A program made the translations under genes and the position numbers. Source: Tretioscincus oriximinensis (lineage: Eukaryota > Chordata > Lepidosauria > Squamata > Gymnophthalmidae). From it: 64,000 nucleotides of DNA. The stretch covers positions 1,043,777 to 1,107,776 of the forward strand of contig JAJVDF010000341.1 of assembly GCA_022410635.1 (NCBI GenBank), in the 5' to 3' direction. The notes beneath the pieces were generated by a model, which ran no database searches, had not been told where the DNA came from, and saw only the letters and a list, made by a program, of their open reading frames with translations. Below, piece by piece: positions 11,100-21,942 of the stretch. Within the stretch, counting starts at the first letter, position 1; the number at the start of each line of letters is the position of its first letter.

Positions 11100-11740
11100 C
11101 AAAGCCATAAACATTAGCCCAGCGATGTGAATTTATCTGGACTGGAGCCCAGTGTGCCAAAGCAAAAGTGTTCGATGACCTTCTTGGCTTCTTCTAGACA
11201 TGGCTGTATATATATACATGAATATTGTACATAAAAACCTAGAAACTGCACATGTGATTGGTATGAGATGGTTCATTAGGGAACATTGAAAGGGGAAATC
11301 AGGGCCATTAAAGAACATTCAAAGGGGAAAGAGAATATCAGCAAGTGAGAAAATCTTGCCTTCTATTCCTTGTGGATGTTCCTTCCTCCCTTCCTGTTTC
11401 TAGAAGACATGGTTCAAGGAAACCGAGCCCTCGACCTGGAAAGGACTTTATGAGGTGTAATAACAGCATTTACTGACATTTCGTAAGCGTGTGTCATGGT
11501 CGGCATTTCTCATGGCTCTGAATCACAGCGCCTCAAGTTTGGTCGTCTGTGGGTTTTTCACCCCATTTGATGCAGTGGGGCCACGATGCGTAAATGAGGC
11601 AAAGGTCATTCAGGAGGTCACTGAAACGTCTTTCATCACAGAGTTAATCCACAGAAGCTCATCCTACCAACATTTTTCTTTTCAAAGAAATAGCCATGTT
11701 AGTCTGGGTCCAGAATATCTAACAAGCTGTCTTGTAGCAC
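11100..11740. other. Mostly single-copy sequence
   Basis: No exon recognised. 11680-11745 includes ATAGCCATGTTAGTCTGG, a motif of an old dispersed repeat. Confidence 0.4.
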
Positions 11741-11744
11741 CTGT

Positions 11745-12125
11745 GGTATTTCAGGGATACTGCCTGTTTCCTATCCTAAAAGCCCCTGATACACCTGTGC
11801 TCCATGGATTTATCTAATTCTGCCTTGAGCTATTCATGCTACTCTAGCTGCCACCACCTCTTCTGGAAGTAAATTCCATAGACCAATGACCCTGCGCATG
11901 AAAAAAAAAATACTTTCCTTTATCTGTCCTCATTCTTCTGCCCATCAGGATCAAGGGATGTCCTCTGGTCCTAGTGTTGTGTGACAGAGAAAAGACTTTT
12001 TTCACTATTCACCTTATTCAGCCCATGCATGGTGTAATATGTTTGTCGGATCACTTCTTAACTGTCGTGTTTCAAGTCTGAAGAGACCTAAATGTTTAGC
12101 CTTGATCATTCTTGTAGTCCTTTTT
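11745..12125 (-). mobile_element. L3-like LINE 3' part, reversed
   Basis: CTTCTGGAAGTAAATTCCAT, TACTTTCCTTTATCTGTCC and AAGTCTGAAGAGACC are the complement of the family's 3' ORF2 segment. Confidence 0.8.
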
Positions 12126-12145
12126 TCTTATGTTCCTGTGCTTGA

Positions 12146-12216
12146 GGCTGTGCTTGGGCCCTGGATTGGATGGGCTGTGGCCCCATTCAGCAGGCCTCTT
12201 CTTATGTTCTTAATAA
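12146..12216 (+). mobile_element. L3-like LINE 3' tail
   Basis: GGATTGGATGGGCTGTGGCC, then CTTCTTATGTTCTTA. Confidence 0.75.
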
Positions 12217-12222
12217 TGGTAT

Positions 12223-12655
12223 CAGCCCGTTGGATTATGGTAATGCCACAGACTCTAGCTCCTTCTTCCCCTCGCTCCCATCCATGCCTCCACCCACTCC
12301 CTCCTTTCCTTGCCCTCTCCCATCCTCCTTGCACTTGCCGCTTCTTTGTTTCCTTCCTTTGTTCTTTCCATTTTCCTTTTTTTCTTTATCGCCCTTCCTT
12401 CCCTTCCATCTTTCATCGATTCCTTCCTTTGATCTTCCTTTCCTTGCTTCCTTTCCCTCCCAGTACTGGTCCCAGTGCAGAACCCTGCGGTATTCCACTT
12501 CCCACGTCTTTCCATCCAGAGAACAGTCCATTTGTTACCACGCTCTGTTTTCCGTCTTTTAGGCTGTTTACAACCCAGGACTCTGGTCTCTGCAAGCAGC
12601 CAAAGTTCTGAGCCCTGTCATTGGTCGCTATGCCTCGGAATGTTGGACTCTCCCA
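12223..12655 (+). repeat. Composite polypyrimidine repeat, copy 1
   Basis: Head CAGCCCGTTGGATTATGGTA and CCCATCCATGCCTCCACCCA, then a CCTT-rich core, then tail GCAGCCAAAGTTCTGAGCCC and TGTCATTGGTCGCTATGCC. The same head-core-tail order recurs at 25624-26035 and, reversed, at 55661-55976; a head recurs at 31013-31258. This copy also contains the RT fragment at 12462-12600. Confidence 0.65.
12462..12600 (-). pseudogene. CR1-superfamily RT fragment
   Basis: The minus strand reads SWVVNSLKDGKQSVVTNG and SGIPQGSALGPVL, the RT motif around PQGS. Both ends are truncated and it has no function of its own. Confidence 0.75.
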
Positions 12656-12659
12656 CATG

Positions 12660-13203
12660 CCTTTTATTACTTCTGATATCAGCTCCTGTTTATTTATGGA
12701 ACAGAAGCAAACAAACCGACAAGCACTAAGAGAAGGGATGAAATATGTCTTTGAGCTCTTTGCATGAGTGTATCTGAGCCCTTCTGTTGCCATTTACATT
12801 TCCCATAAGCCTCTGCTTGCAAGGCCCGTCTGTTACAGTGATGGGCATTATACTGGCTAGTGACCAGGAATAGAGGAAGGAGAAATGAAGGAATGATTGC
12901 ACTCATCATTGTGCGGGGGAGGATTTTGTTTTGTCCTCCAACAGTGCAGAGCTGAATAGTGGCACCGCTTGCCAGCAGGCAAAGAACAGTTAATCGCCAC
13001 CTTCAGTTGATGTTGGCAGGTCAACAGTGTGGGCTGCCTCTTCTGCTATCAGGGTATCAGCTTGCCTCCCTCCAAATCAAATTGCATTGCAGCAAGGAGT
13101 TGCCTGTGCACTTATGTCCAAGGATCTCCCAGTTTCAATGTAGTTTTGCTGCTGTTGGGATATTTCATTTGTTTGTTTGCGTATGTTTATTTCCTGCCCT
13201 ATT
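12660..13203. other. Single-copy sequence
   Basis: No gene recognised; the 89-codon frame at 12959-13228 has no family features. Confidence 0.4.
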
Positions 13204-13211
13204 CTCAAGAG

Positions 13212-13399
13212 CAGGGGTGGGCAATTAATTTTTCCCAAGGGACCGCATGAGAAATTGGGGTGGTTTTAGAGGGCCGGACTAATATAGTTAACTCAGTTCT
13301 ACCCAATACTGTATATAACTCTGAGCTAAGAGGGGCGGGCCGGTCAGAGACAGTAGGAGGGCCGCATGTGGCCCTCGGGCCGCCCCTTGCCCAAGTCTG
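13212..13399. mobile_element. Non-autonomous hAT-type transposon, 188 bp
   Basis: Starts CAGGGGTGGGCAA and ends TTGCCCAAGTCTG, a decayed inverted repeat. The 8 bases CTCAAGAG are duplicated exactly at 13204-13211 and 13400-13407. An 8-bp target duplication with a CAGGG terminus is typical of hAT elements. The interior is GC-rich and non-coding. Confidence 0.88.
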
Positions 13400-13425
13400 C
13401 TCAAGAGGGTCACAGTACAAATGGG

Positions 13426-13937
13426 CAGGGCTTTTTTTCTGGCGGTACGCAACGGTACGCAGTACCGGCACCTTTTATTTAGGCCGATGTCAAAAAATTT
13501 CCCCCACAGACGGACCCAGAGCCCTAAAAGGCTGCGCATGCGCAGTCCTGCTTCATCTAGGCGTCAGGGCAGGCCCCTCTCGCATATTGGACGCGCACCG
13601 CTCGTGCCAATGCGAACTGACGTCACAACTGTTCTGAACACCTGGACGGTCCCATCACAAACCGGCTAGGTTCCCCCTGCCCGTCCTTGTTAGCCTGACC
13701 TGGCAGAGAGGGAGCAGGGCGGTGCCACAGGGGGGGGGCTTCGGGGGTGGAAACTTCCATCCAACCTGAGCGCCAGAAAAAAAGCCCTGGGGAGCGGTAT
13801 GTGTTTTCATATCCCAGACTGTATATGATTTTTTTCTGCTACTGGAAATCAGAGGATATGTTAAAAATTGTGGGCACTACTGTAGTACAAGTTTTATGGT
13901 GAGTTCCGTCACCTTTTTTTCTAGAAAAAAAGCACTG
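13426..13937. mobile_element. Non-autonomous hAT-type transposon, 512 bp, with an internal terminus
   Basis: Starts CAGGGCTTTTTTTCTGGC and ends CTAGAAAAAAAGCACTG, inverted repeats of each other with two mismatches. CAAATGGG is duplicated exactly at 13418-13425 and 13938-13945. A second right-type terminus, CGCCAGAAAAAAAGCCCTG, lies at 13771-13789 and matches the left end better than the real right end does, suggesting a nested or duplicated copy. Confidence 0.9.
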
Positions 13938-14049
13938 CAAATGGGAATAAAAACTATTAAATAGAATGGTTAAAGCGCAAGGAAGTCTCAGAGCAACTGC
14001 TTAAAAAAGAAGAATTGGCAGCGGCAGCTTTCATAAACAAATATATTTC

Positions 14050-14395
14050 TTCTGGTGGGTGGGTTGATGGACGGATGACTGGATAGGCAGGTAGATGGAC
14101 AGATGATACATAGATATTCTAGCAAATGGATTTGTAGCACCTCAGATGCTAACAAGAAAAAGGAAGGAAGCAGAAGCTTTTGTAGACCAGTCTACTCCTT
14201 CAGATGCATCTTCAGATGCTGACTAGGAAAGGCCCGGCTACTTCCCCTTTTCTTGTTCGTCTGTAAGGTGCTAAGACCCCCTTGCTAGAATCTCTCCCCC
14301 TCTATCCATCCATCCATCTATTCATCCATGCATCCATCCATCTATCCATCTTTCATCCATCCATCCATCTATCTGCAGATCCAGACTTGTGCAAA
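14050..14395. repeat. Opposed GATG and CATC simple repeats around an interspersed-repeat fragment
   Basis: GATGGACGGATGACTGGAT-type sequence (14065-14115) and the inverse CCATCCATCTATCCATC type (14300-14375) flank a segment with TTTGTAGCACCTCAGATGC and TCTACTCCTTCAGATGC, a motif set also seen near 28680, 57250 and 61280. Confidence 0.65.
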
Positions 14396-14734
14396 ACTCT
14401 TTACTGCCTCCTTTTGTCTTGTTAGAAGAAGGGAATCCCCCTGCTAGATGTTCTGGACTCAGCCTACTCATCTATTTCCTTGAAATCTACCATGTGGAGA
14501 GGATATTATTCTCTTAAGAGATCAGGGTGAACAGGTAATATTCACCAAACATCTAAAGACATACAGTGTGGGTACATCTCAGAGGGGAGGCCATTCCATA
14601 AGCTGGATACCACCACACTATGGATACCACTTGGTTAATACTATTCCAATATAACCTTTGTGCCCTTGACTACTGGCGGGTCAATTAAGAAACTATTTTT
14701 TCTTTTGAAAAAAAATAGTTTTTCTTGCAAGGGC

Positions 14735-15148
14735 AACTATTTTTTTTCACCCATTGGTCAATGGAATTTACTACCAGAGGAAATGGTGGTTGTTAGCAGC
14801 CTGGATAGCTTTAAGCTTTTAGATGAATTCATGGAGGTCAAGTGTTTTTAATGCTCCTATCCCCACTGAGCTTCTATTCGTGGCCTCCCATAGTCTATAC
14901 TAGCATGCAGATGGCAGGCTGCTATCCTCTGAGATATTGGCCAGAATAAGGTTCAGTGTGAACAGGGCTAGAGGTTACTGAAAGATACCTCTAGTGCTGC
15001 CTCTAGATTGGAGCGGCAGGTAGGGTGCAGGGAGTCAGGAACAGGTGAAGGTTTTGGGAGTACCCAGGTGCAATTGGTGGGCTACTGTGTGAGACAGAGT
15101 GCTGGGCTAGATGGGCTGTGACCCCATTCAGCAGGGCTCCTCTTAGGA
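14735..15148 (+). mobile_element. L3-like LINE 3' end split by a MITE
   Basis: Left part reads TGGAATTTACTACCAGAGG and GCCTGGATAGCTTTAAGC; right part resumes at 14969 and ends GGGCTCCTCTTAGGAG. The MITE at 14854-14968 is inserted within it. Confidence 0.8.
14854..14968. mobile_element. Palindromic MITE (family P) inside an L3-like LINE
   Basis: Begins CTCCTATCCCCACTGAGC and ends GTTCAGTGTGAACAGGG; part of the centre is deleted. Confidence 0.75.
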
Positions 15149-15197
15149 GTTTCAGTCCACTTGGTCATCTCCATATTCAGTTTCATAGGATACGAAT

Positions 15198-15870
15198 TGT
15201 AGAATCGTAGAATCATAGGGTTGGATATGACATCCAGAGTCATGGGGTCCACATCGCTGCTTAATGCAGGATCCACTAAACCATCCCAGGCTGATTGCTG
15301 CCAAGCCTCCTTCTGAAGACTTTCAGCGAAGGAGAACTCACCACTGCCTGTGGAAACCTGTTTCACTGGTTTATCATCCTTGCTGCCAGAAAGTTTATTT
15401 CTGTATCTAATCTAACTCTACTTCCTTGCAGCTTCATCCTATTGTTTCTAGTCTTTCCGTGTGCCAATGAGAATAAGGCTGATCCCTCTGGTATTTTTAG
15501 GCAGCCATCAAGTCTTCTCAGCCTTCTCTTTCACAGACTAAACATCCCCAGATCCTTTAGCCATTTCCCATAGTTCATGGTTTTCAGACCACACACCATC
15601 CTTGTAACTCTCTTTTGAGCCTGCTCCACTTTATCAACGTCCCTTTTGAACTGCCTACCCGTGAATTGAACACTGCTCCTCTTAGTATAGTCCAGGATCG
15701 TGTTTGCCTTTTTTGCAGCTGCTTCTCCTTGTTGACTCATGTTTAGCCTTTGATCTACCAATATATCCAGGTCCTTTTCCCATGTGCTGTTGCTCAGGCA
15801 TACTCCTCCCATTCTATACTGGCTGTTTTCATTTTTCTTGCCCAGGTGTAGGATCTTGCATTTCTCCCTG
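15198..15870 (-). pseudogene. CR1 LINE 3' part, reversed
   Basis: Minus-strand frames at 15082-15366 and 15531-15812 give MGGVCLSNSTWEKDLDILVD and AAAKKANTILDYTKR, matching CR1 ORF2 C-terminal sequence. Interrupted by frameshifts. GAATCGTAGAATCATAGGG is the reversed terminal octamer region. Confidence 0.87.
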
Positions 15871-15879
15871 CTAAGTCCT

Positions 15880-16395
15880 GTTGCAACTGTTGCTGCTGCT
15901 TATGCACGCGAGAGTTTCTTGTAATTTGTGTCCAGCCACAGCTTGTGATCTCTTATCGTGCAACGGTTTATTCAAGCTACCCTCTGAACAACTTTGGCTC
16001 CTTGAGCCTCCATTTCAGCACTTTGAACTCCCTCCAGTCTGTCTGCACCTCTTTGGCAACAGCCACAGGCGGGAAGTTTGCAGCAGCTTCTCCAGGTGCA
16101 AGGAGACCCAACTGAACTGCTCCAGGGCCTCTGTCTGCAAAGGCCCTTCAGAGGCCACAGGAACGATCTCAGCAGCTGCACAAGGGGGCTGCAGACTCCA
16201 GACAGGATCTGAGCCCATTGCAACTGGGGAGACAGAAAATAAAGGAGCCCAAAACGGAGACTAACCGAGGTCAGGCTCAGATTGGGCCGCATCATGTTAA
16301 CTCACTGGACAAGACTCTTGGCCCACCTCGCCATTCATTCGGTTCTCCCAGTGGCCAGTTACCTACAAAGGAAGCTCACTACAAAGGACCTCTCC
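15880..16395. other. Unrecognised open stretch
   Basis: Overlapping + frames (15881-16264, 127 codons) and - frames (15972-16295) are open but show no known domain and lack supported splice sites. I do not call a gene. Confidence 0.3.
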
Positions 16396-16399
16396 TTGC

Positions 16400-16678
16400 T
16401 AGAGCCAGCCTGTTGTGGTGGTGAGAGTGTCAGACTCATATTTGGAAATCTGCCTGTTCGATTCTGTAATCCTCCACAAAAAGCCAGCTGGGTGACCTTG
16501 GGCTGACCATAGTCCTTTGGAGCTCTTTCAGCCCCACTTTCTTCCTCTTTCCTCCTCCTCNTTGCTTTTCTTCATCTTCCTCCTCTGCTTCCTCTTCTTC
16601 TTGCTCTACCCCCTCNTCTTCTGCTGCTCTTCTTGCTTTTTCTTCTTCCTTCTTCATTCCTTTCTTCACCCTCTTCTT
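16400..16678 (+). mobile_element. SINE H1 with long pyrimidine tail
   Basis: GTTGTGGTGGTGAGAGTGTC, B-box-like CTGTTCGATTC, core CCAGCTGGGTGACCTTGGGC, then a CTT/CTC tract to 16678. The T2 body is missing. Confidence 0.8.
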
Positions 16679-16905
16679 AAGAACATAAGAGGAACCCTGC
16701 TGAATGGGACCAAAGCCCATCTAGTCCAGCCTTCTGTCTCACCCACCAATTGCACCTGGGCAGCCTGGAACAGAAGAAGGCAAAATTTTCACCTGTTCTC
16801 GATGCCCTGCAAGTGGCATCCCAGGAAAACTGCCTGTTGCTCCATCTCAGAGGCAGGATCAAGACATCCAACTTAGTCGTTGTTTATACCCTTGGTGGCC
16901 ATGAA
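16678..16905 (-). mobile_element. L3-like LINE 3' end, reversed
   Basis: AAGAACATAAGAGGAACCCT (reversed tail) to GGATCAAGACATCC and CCTTGGTGGCCATGAAC. Confidence 0.85.
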
Positions 16906-17099
16906 CTTCTTCTTCTTCGCTCCTCCTCACCCAGTCCCAGCGACTGCCTTTAAGTTGGAGAGGTGGGCAGGAAACCTCTGAACGATAAATTCCAGAGAGT
17001 TGAGAAAAGGGGAAGGTTGCCCTTCTTCTGCCGCTTGAGATGCTCCAAAGTCATTGGGGCCTGACCTAGTCTAAAACAGCATGTGGGTGGCAGTTCCCT

Positions 17100-17670
17100 A
17101 TTNCAAGACTTGGGAACGGGTGAGGGTTTTGCTTCCTTCTGCTGCTACAGACTGCCCAGGTCCGAATGGTAGGGCCTGTTTGGCTCATCCACATGCCAGT
17201 GTAGACTAGGGCAGACCCCTTTTGCGGCCTGGGATANGGATGGCAAGTCCCAAGAGCATGTGGATGGCAAGTCCCAAGGTTTTGTCTTCTTCTGCTTATT
17301 TATTTATTTATTTGTACTTATATCCTGGCCTATATCCAAAGGTCTCAGAGCAGCTAATCATGGGGTGTGGTGTGTGGTATGTGTGCCAATATTTTTTGTT
17401 GCTTCTCCACAACAGATACCCTGTAAAGTAGGTGGGGCTGAGAGAGTTCTAAAGAANTGTGACTGGCCCAAGGCCACCCAGCTGGCTTTCAAGGAAGAGT
17501 GGGGAATCGAACCAGGAGACTACCAGATAAAAGTCCAACACTCTAACCACTACACCAAAGTGCTTGAGATTGCCCAGGTGCAATTGGTGGCTCACAGTGT
17601 GAGACNGAAGGCTGGACTAGATGGGCTCCAGCCCCATTCAGCTCCTNTTTTGTGCTGTTATGATTCATGA
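17100..17670 (+). mobile_element. Composite: L3-like tail, family P MITE, SINE H1-T1
   Basis: An L3 tail (17108-17180) runs into a MITE centre (17181-17272), then L3 sequence, then a minus-strand SINE H1-T1 (17298-17562), then the rest of the L3 tail (17563-17670, ending at GTGCTGTTATG). The L3-MITE-L3 join is shared with 32700-33258. Confidence 0.7.
17298..17562 (-). mobile_element. SINE H1-T1
   Basis: TTATTTATTTATTTATTTG tail, core ACTGGCCCAAGGCCACCCAG and B box (GGTTCGATTCC on the minus strand, 17506-17516). Confidence 0.9.
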
Positions 17671-17679
17671 GACACCTCA

Positions 17680-18415
17680 GGTGACTGCATGGCCACCATA
17701 TTGACCTGTTTTTAGCTCTTCATAGGGTCATGACAAATGGCCAATGTATGTGGGTTCCCTCTTGACAAGGCCTTTTTGAAATCCCTCCGTTCAGNCAGCA
17801 GGCATTTAACAAGAATGGGACAGATTTATTTGTTGATTTATTTGTTTATGGCAGTTTATACAATTGCGCTTCAACGTACTGCTTGCCTTGTCCCAGTATT
17901 GGCTCCGCATTGTGCCTCTGATTCATTGCCGCCTATCTGGATTTCCGTGACTGAAGCAGGCTGAAGGGGAGCTAGTCATGGCTAGTGGCATGTTGCTACG
18001 TTTCTCCATTCAGACATTTGGAACGAAGGATCAGGAGAGAGAGGATGACTGGGGAGGAGGGTTATCAGATCACAGAATCAGAAAGCAGGAGAGGGACATC
18101 GTGAACGTATTACAAAACAAAACAAAAAACCCTAAAGGAAGGCTTTCCCCCTGCTGCCCNTCAGACAACACTCCCCAAACATATTTTTCTCCCTCTGGAA
18201 ATACATGAAGGGTATCAAAAAAAAGCAATATGTCCTCCTAATTCTGATATTTGGTAACTCTAAATTTGGGGGATTCCCAGGCCATCAACTAGGACAATAA
18301 AGAAATCCGATGCCTCCCATGGATTCTCAGAAAACTATATTTGTTTTGGACTCATATTGAGTCTACTCTTAATCTACCCAACAATTTTTTCCTGAAAGAT
18401 CAGAACAAAATCATG
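17680..18415. other. Single-copy sequence
   Basis: No repeat or exon recognised. Confidence 0.4.
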
Positions 18416-18419
18416 CAAG

Positions 18420-18600
18420 GAGAAGAGACCTGCAGAACTGGGTCACAGTTCATCTGGTCCAGCATTCTGTCCCACATGGTGGCCCACCAATTGCATCAAT
18501 AGGAGAAGGCAAAAACTTTCACCTGTTATGAACTCCCTAGAAATGGTATATCAGGAATCCTGCCTGATACGCCATCCCTGAGGCAGTATCAAGACAGAAA
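18420..18600 (-). mobile_element. L3-like LINE 3' end, reversed
   Basis: TCATCTGGTCCAGCATTCTG and TGAGGCAGTATCAAGACA. Directly followed by a second reversed copy. Confidence 0.75.
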
Positions 18601-18975
18601 AAACATAAGAACATAAGCAAGGAGCCCTCTGGATCGGGCTGGAGCCCATCCAGTCCAGCCTTCTGTCTCACACAATGGCCCACCAATTGCACCTGGGCAG
18701 TCTGAAACACAAGAAGGCCCCTGTTTTTGCTTCACCTGTTCTCAATTTCCTGCAAATGGTATTTCAGGAATGCAGCATTAAGACATCCATCCTAGTAGCT
18801 GTTTATACCCTTGGTGTCCATGAACTTGTCTAATCCTCTCTTAAAGCTATCCTGGCTGCTAGCTGCCACCACCTCTTCTGGAAGTCAATTCCAAAGGCCG
18901 ATGAAAGAGTACTTTCCTTTGTCCTCACTCTTCTGCCCATCAGCTTCAAGGAGTGACATCCTTGTCCTAAGGGCC
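18601..18975 (-). mobile_element. L3-like LINE 3' end, reversed
   Basis: Starts ACATAAGAACATAAG and extends to CTTCTGCCCATCAGCTTC. It begins inside the tail region of the preceding copy. Confidence 0.85.
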
Positions 18976-19110
18976 TTGAACTGGGCTCATTAGCAAATTC
19001 TTTTAGGACTGGTGTGATGTGCATCTGGCCAGCTAGCAGTTTAGATACCAGTTAACTTCTACTTTACTAAAAAAAATCTTACCCAAATTCACTAATCTAA
19101 GTTTCTAAGC

Positions 19111-19243
19111 TCCTGTCCCCACTAAGACTTAGTCTAGGTTGTATCTCGGGACAGAGCTTGGCCATCCAATGCCAGTCTAGCATGTAGAGGGCAGGATTCT
19201 ATGGCAAGATATAGCCCAGAATAAGGCTCAGTGGGGACAGGGC
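19111..19243. mobile_element. Palindromic MITE (family P)
   Basis: Begins TCCTGTCCCCACTAAGAC and ends GGCTCAGTGGGGACAGGGC; the centre is partly deleted. Confidence 0.85.
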
Positions 19244-19324
19244 TTAAAGCTGGANATATGANGGGATTCAGACAGTTTGCACCTGTTTGGAAAAACCATT
19301 TTTGTTGGTGGTGTTGCTGCTGNT

Positions 19325-19485
19325 GTTGTTGAAGAAGAAGAAAAAGAAGAAATGGTTTTTTATAGCCCGCTTTTCTCACCCAATGTGACTCAAATTGGCT
19401 TGCCTGATTTATACCCTGCTTTTCTTACCCAAAGGGCTTACAAGCTATTTTTTTGCCCAAAGGCTTACATTCTATATTCCTCCTT
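19325..19485 (-). mobile_element. SINE T2 tail fragments
   Basis: GAAGAAGAAAAAGAAG then TAGCCCGCTTTTCTCACCC, with a second partial repeat of CCCTGCTTTTCTTACCC at 19416. Confidence 0.65.
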
Positions 19486-19489
19486 TTTA

Positions 19490-19742
19490 AAAATAAATAA
19501 ATAAATCATACTTATATNCAGCCCTATGCCCGAAGGTCTCAGGGCGGCCAACCATAGGGGGGNACACGTGGCTTTTGCTGCTTTCTCCACAACATACACC
19601 CTGTGAAGTAGGCAGGGCTGAGAGAGTTCTAAAGAACTGTGATTGGCCCAAGATCACCCACCTGGCTGTTTGGAGGAGAGTGTAATCAAACCAGGAGATT
19701 ACTAGATAAGTGTCACTCAACCATTACATCAAACTGGCGCTC
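19490..19742 (-). mobile_element. SINE H1-T1
   Basis: AAATAAATAAATAAATC tail, GCCCGAAGGTCTCAGGGCGG, core and head ending AAACTGGCGCTC. Confidence 0.88.
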
Positions 19743-19777
19743 CATCACGCTAAGATGAGGGTACTCACTTTGCTCAG

Positions 19778-19955
19778 TTGGAACAGTTTGCCACAGGGGG
19801 TGGTGAGTTTGCTTTCCCTGGAAGTCTTCAAACAGAGACTGGACAGTCATCTGTCTGGGATGGTTTAATGAATCCTGCATCGAGGAGGGGGTTGGAACTC
19901 TATGACCCTGGAGGTCCCTTCCAACTCTATGATTCGATGATTCTATGATTCTCAC
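19778..19955 (+). mobile_element. CR1 LINE 3' end
   Basis: TGGAACAGTTTGCCACAGGG through CAGAGACTGGACAGTCATC to GATTCGATGATTCTATGATT. Closely similar to 41430-41600. Confidence 0.9.
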
Positions 19956-21010
19956 TTTCAAACAGCTAGGTTGGCCGGAGCTAAGGCCAGCAGCAGTCAA
20001 TGATCCCTCTTCACAGCAGACACGTGGGCCTTGAATAACCTCTGCGCCACGAATCGGTTGTTAAACGACTCAGGTCCTGCCTCCTTCCAGAAGTGACATC
20101 ATTTAAGAGTCATTTCCGGTTGCGACTTCCTGGAACATCATCACTTGAGATGGTGCTCCCAAGAGCAGCAACCAGAAATGAGAACTGGTTGTTCAATGAC
20201 CTGGATGTGAGGGTTGTGGGAGTTCCTCTTCTAGGGAGGGGGCTGCAAATATGAAATCCTGTTAGATCCATTGTGGGTTTCCTAGAAGAGAACCCCGACT
20301 ATCTACTGGAATTTCAAACCACAAATCCAGGTTGTTGAAATTCNCTAAGGAACCAAGTCCAGACAGACCATTTCACAAGAGGTTCTTATTTGGAAATTTC
20401 CATTTGAAAACACAGATCCCCCTGGGGGGGTGCCGCTCTTCTGAAAAATATCTAAATGTTTTTGGGTGCTTATCTTTCCATGCCCCAAACTTTTCCTGAG
20501 CTCCGTGGTGATATCTTTGCGGAAGAACCCAAGGGGAGAAAATAGCTGCGTTGACAGTAGGATGATAAATGGCAAGATGTTGCTAAGGGCTGTTTCTCTG
20601 TCCCTGTTTCACAAAAAAGCCGGCACATACCTGAGCCCGAGCGGTCAGGTCCATGACGTCTGGTCTCAGGAATGATCGTATTACCGAAGTGGGCTGACTT
20701 GTTTGTAAAGCCCTTTGGTAAGTAAAGGATGATTGGTATGGTGATCCAGTAGGATATTCATGCTTTTGACCTTAAAAGAGAGCGGCAGCAGGCAAGGTTC
20801 TCGTTTGACAACTGGAGCAAAACNAGGGTGCTTCAGTAGTTGCAAACTCTTGGAGGAAAAACTGCTGACTCTCTTCAATCTTGAGTAACTTACCAGAAGT
20901 CCAGTGAGGACCTACATGACGTCAAATCTGCTAACATTACCTACGGTCCCGCCTCATGACATCATTTGTGATGTCATTTCCAGGAAAGGGACCGGAAGTG
21001 GCACCATTCA
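19956..21010. other. Single-copy sequence with ETS/CRE-like repeat motifs
   Basis: GAAGTGACATCA at 20091-20102, TGACGTCA at 20917-20924, TGACATCA at 20957-20964 and TGATGTCATTTCC at 20969-20981. No exon recognised. Confidence 0.5.
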
Positions 21011-21019
21011 TGGTGCTCT

Positions 21020-21445
21020 GTGTCCCTGCTGGAAGAAAAGGTGCGGAATCTCGAAGAGAGAGTGTCCACTCTAAAACTCATTAGGAATGCAGAGGTCCAA
21101 ACAGAAGAGCCCCTTCTGACCCATGAAGATAAAGAAAATCCTAGCATGCCAGTAGAAGAAGCGGAATGGAAACACGTGACTCAGAGAAGAAGGAGGGGTA
21201 GGATTCTGTNAGCACCTTTACAGCTTAAGAACCAATACCAGGTTCTCATGCAAGAGAACAATGAAGAGGAGCAGAATTATACATCTAGATCACCCATGAG
21301 GAGCAGTCCAGTTAGCGCTCAGAAACCTCTTGAACTGAGGAAACGAACAATCCCAGAGAAGAAGAAGAAAAGGAGAGTGGTGGNTGTGGNGGATTCCCTN
21401 TTGAGAGGAACAGAAGTAGCTGTGTGCAGACCTGACAATCTATGA
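21020..21445 (+). pseudogene. CR1/L3-type LINE ORF1 fragment with start of an esterase domain
   Basis: The open frame has no credible ATG and is cut at both ends. It encodes a predicted coiled coil (LLEEKVRNLEERVSTL), an acidic and basic linker (RRRRGRIL, EKKKKRRVV) and then a sequence ending DSxLRGTEVAVCRPDNL. With Ns filled conservatively this is the GDS box that opens the SGNH-hydrolase (esterase) domain known from ORF1 of CR1-like LINEs. It breaks off immediately after, at a reversed L3-like tail. Confidence 0.65.
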
Positions 21446-21486
21446 TTTTCTTTCCAGAACCAGGGGCCAGTAGTGCCATCAGGAAT

Positions 21487-21775
21487 GAACATAAGAACAT
21501 AAGAGGAGCCCTGCTGAGTGCGGCCGGAGCCCACCTAGTCCAGCCTTCTGTCCCACACAGAGGCCCCCCAATTGTACCTGGACAGTCTGAAGCAGAAGAA
21601 GGCAAAATCTTCACCTGTTCTCAACTCCCTGCAAATGGTATTTCAGGATTCTGCCTATTGCTCAATCCTGGAGGCAGCACCAATTGATCCACCCTAGTAG
21701 CTATTGATACCCTTGCTAATTCTGTCTTAAAGCTATCCAGGCAGCTCGCTACCACCACCTCTTCTGGAAGTAAAT
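21487..21775 (-). mobile_element. L3-like LINE 3' end, reversed
   Basis: GAACATAAGAACATAAGAGG through GGAGGCAGCACC to CTTCTGGAAGTAAATG. Confidence 0.87.
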
Positions 21776-21942
21776 GATGTTACTTCCGTTTCTAGGATCC
21801 AAATAACCAGAAAATCCCCGTGCTAGCTGGATGGGGTGAGTACCCCATGTACAACGTGCAAGAAGGGATTTTCATATGACTTCCAGGGCTAGCTCCTTCA
21901 CTCCCAGGTTTTGTGCTGTGTAATTGTTTATAACCACAATGT

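Noticed and set aside
12780..12860. Possible fourth copy of repeat X (CCCATAAGCCTCTGCTTGC)
   Set aside because: Only about 20 bases are similar, too few to separate from chance.
15881..16264. 127-codon open frame with leucine-rich start and several cysteines
   Set aside because: Overlaps equally long minus-strand frames, shows no family motif and has no supported splice or promoter context.
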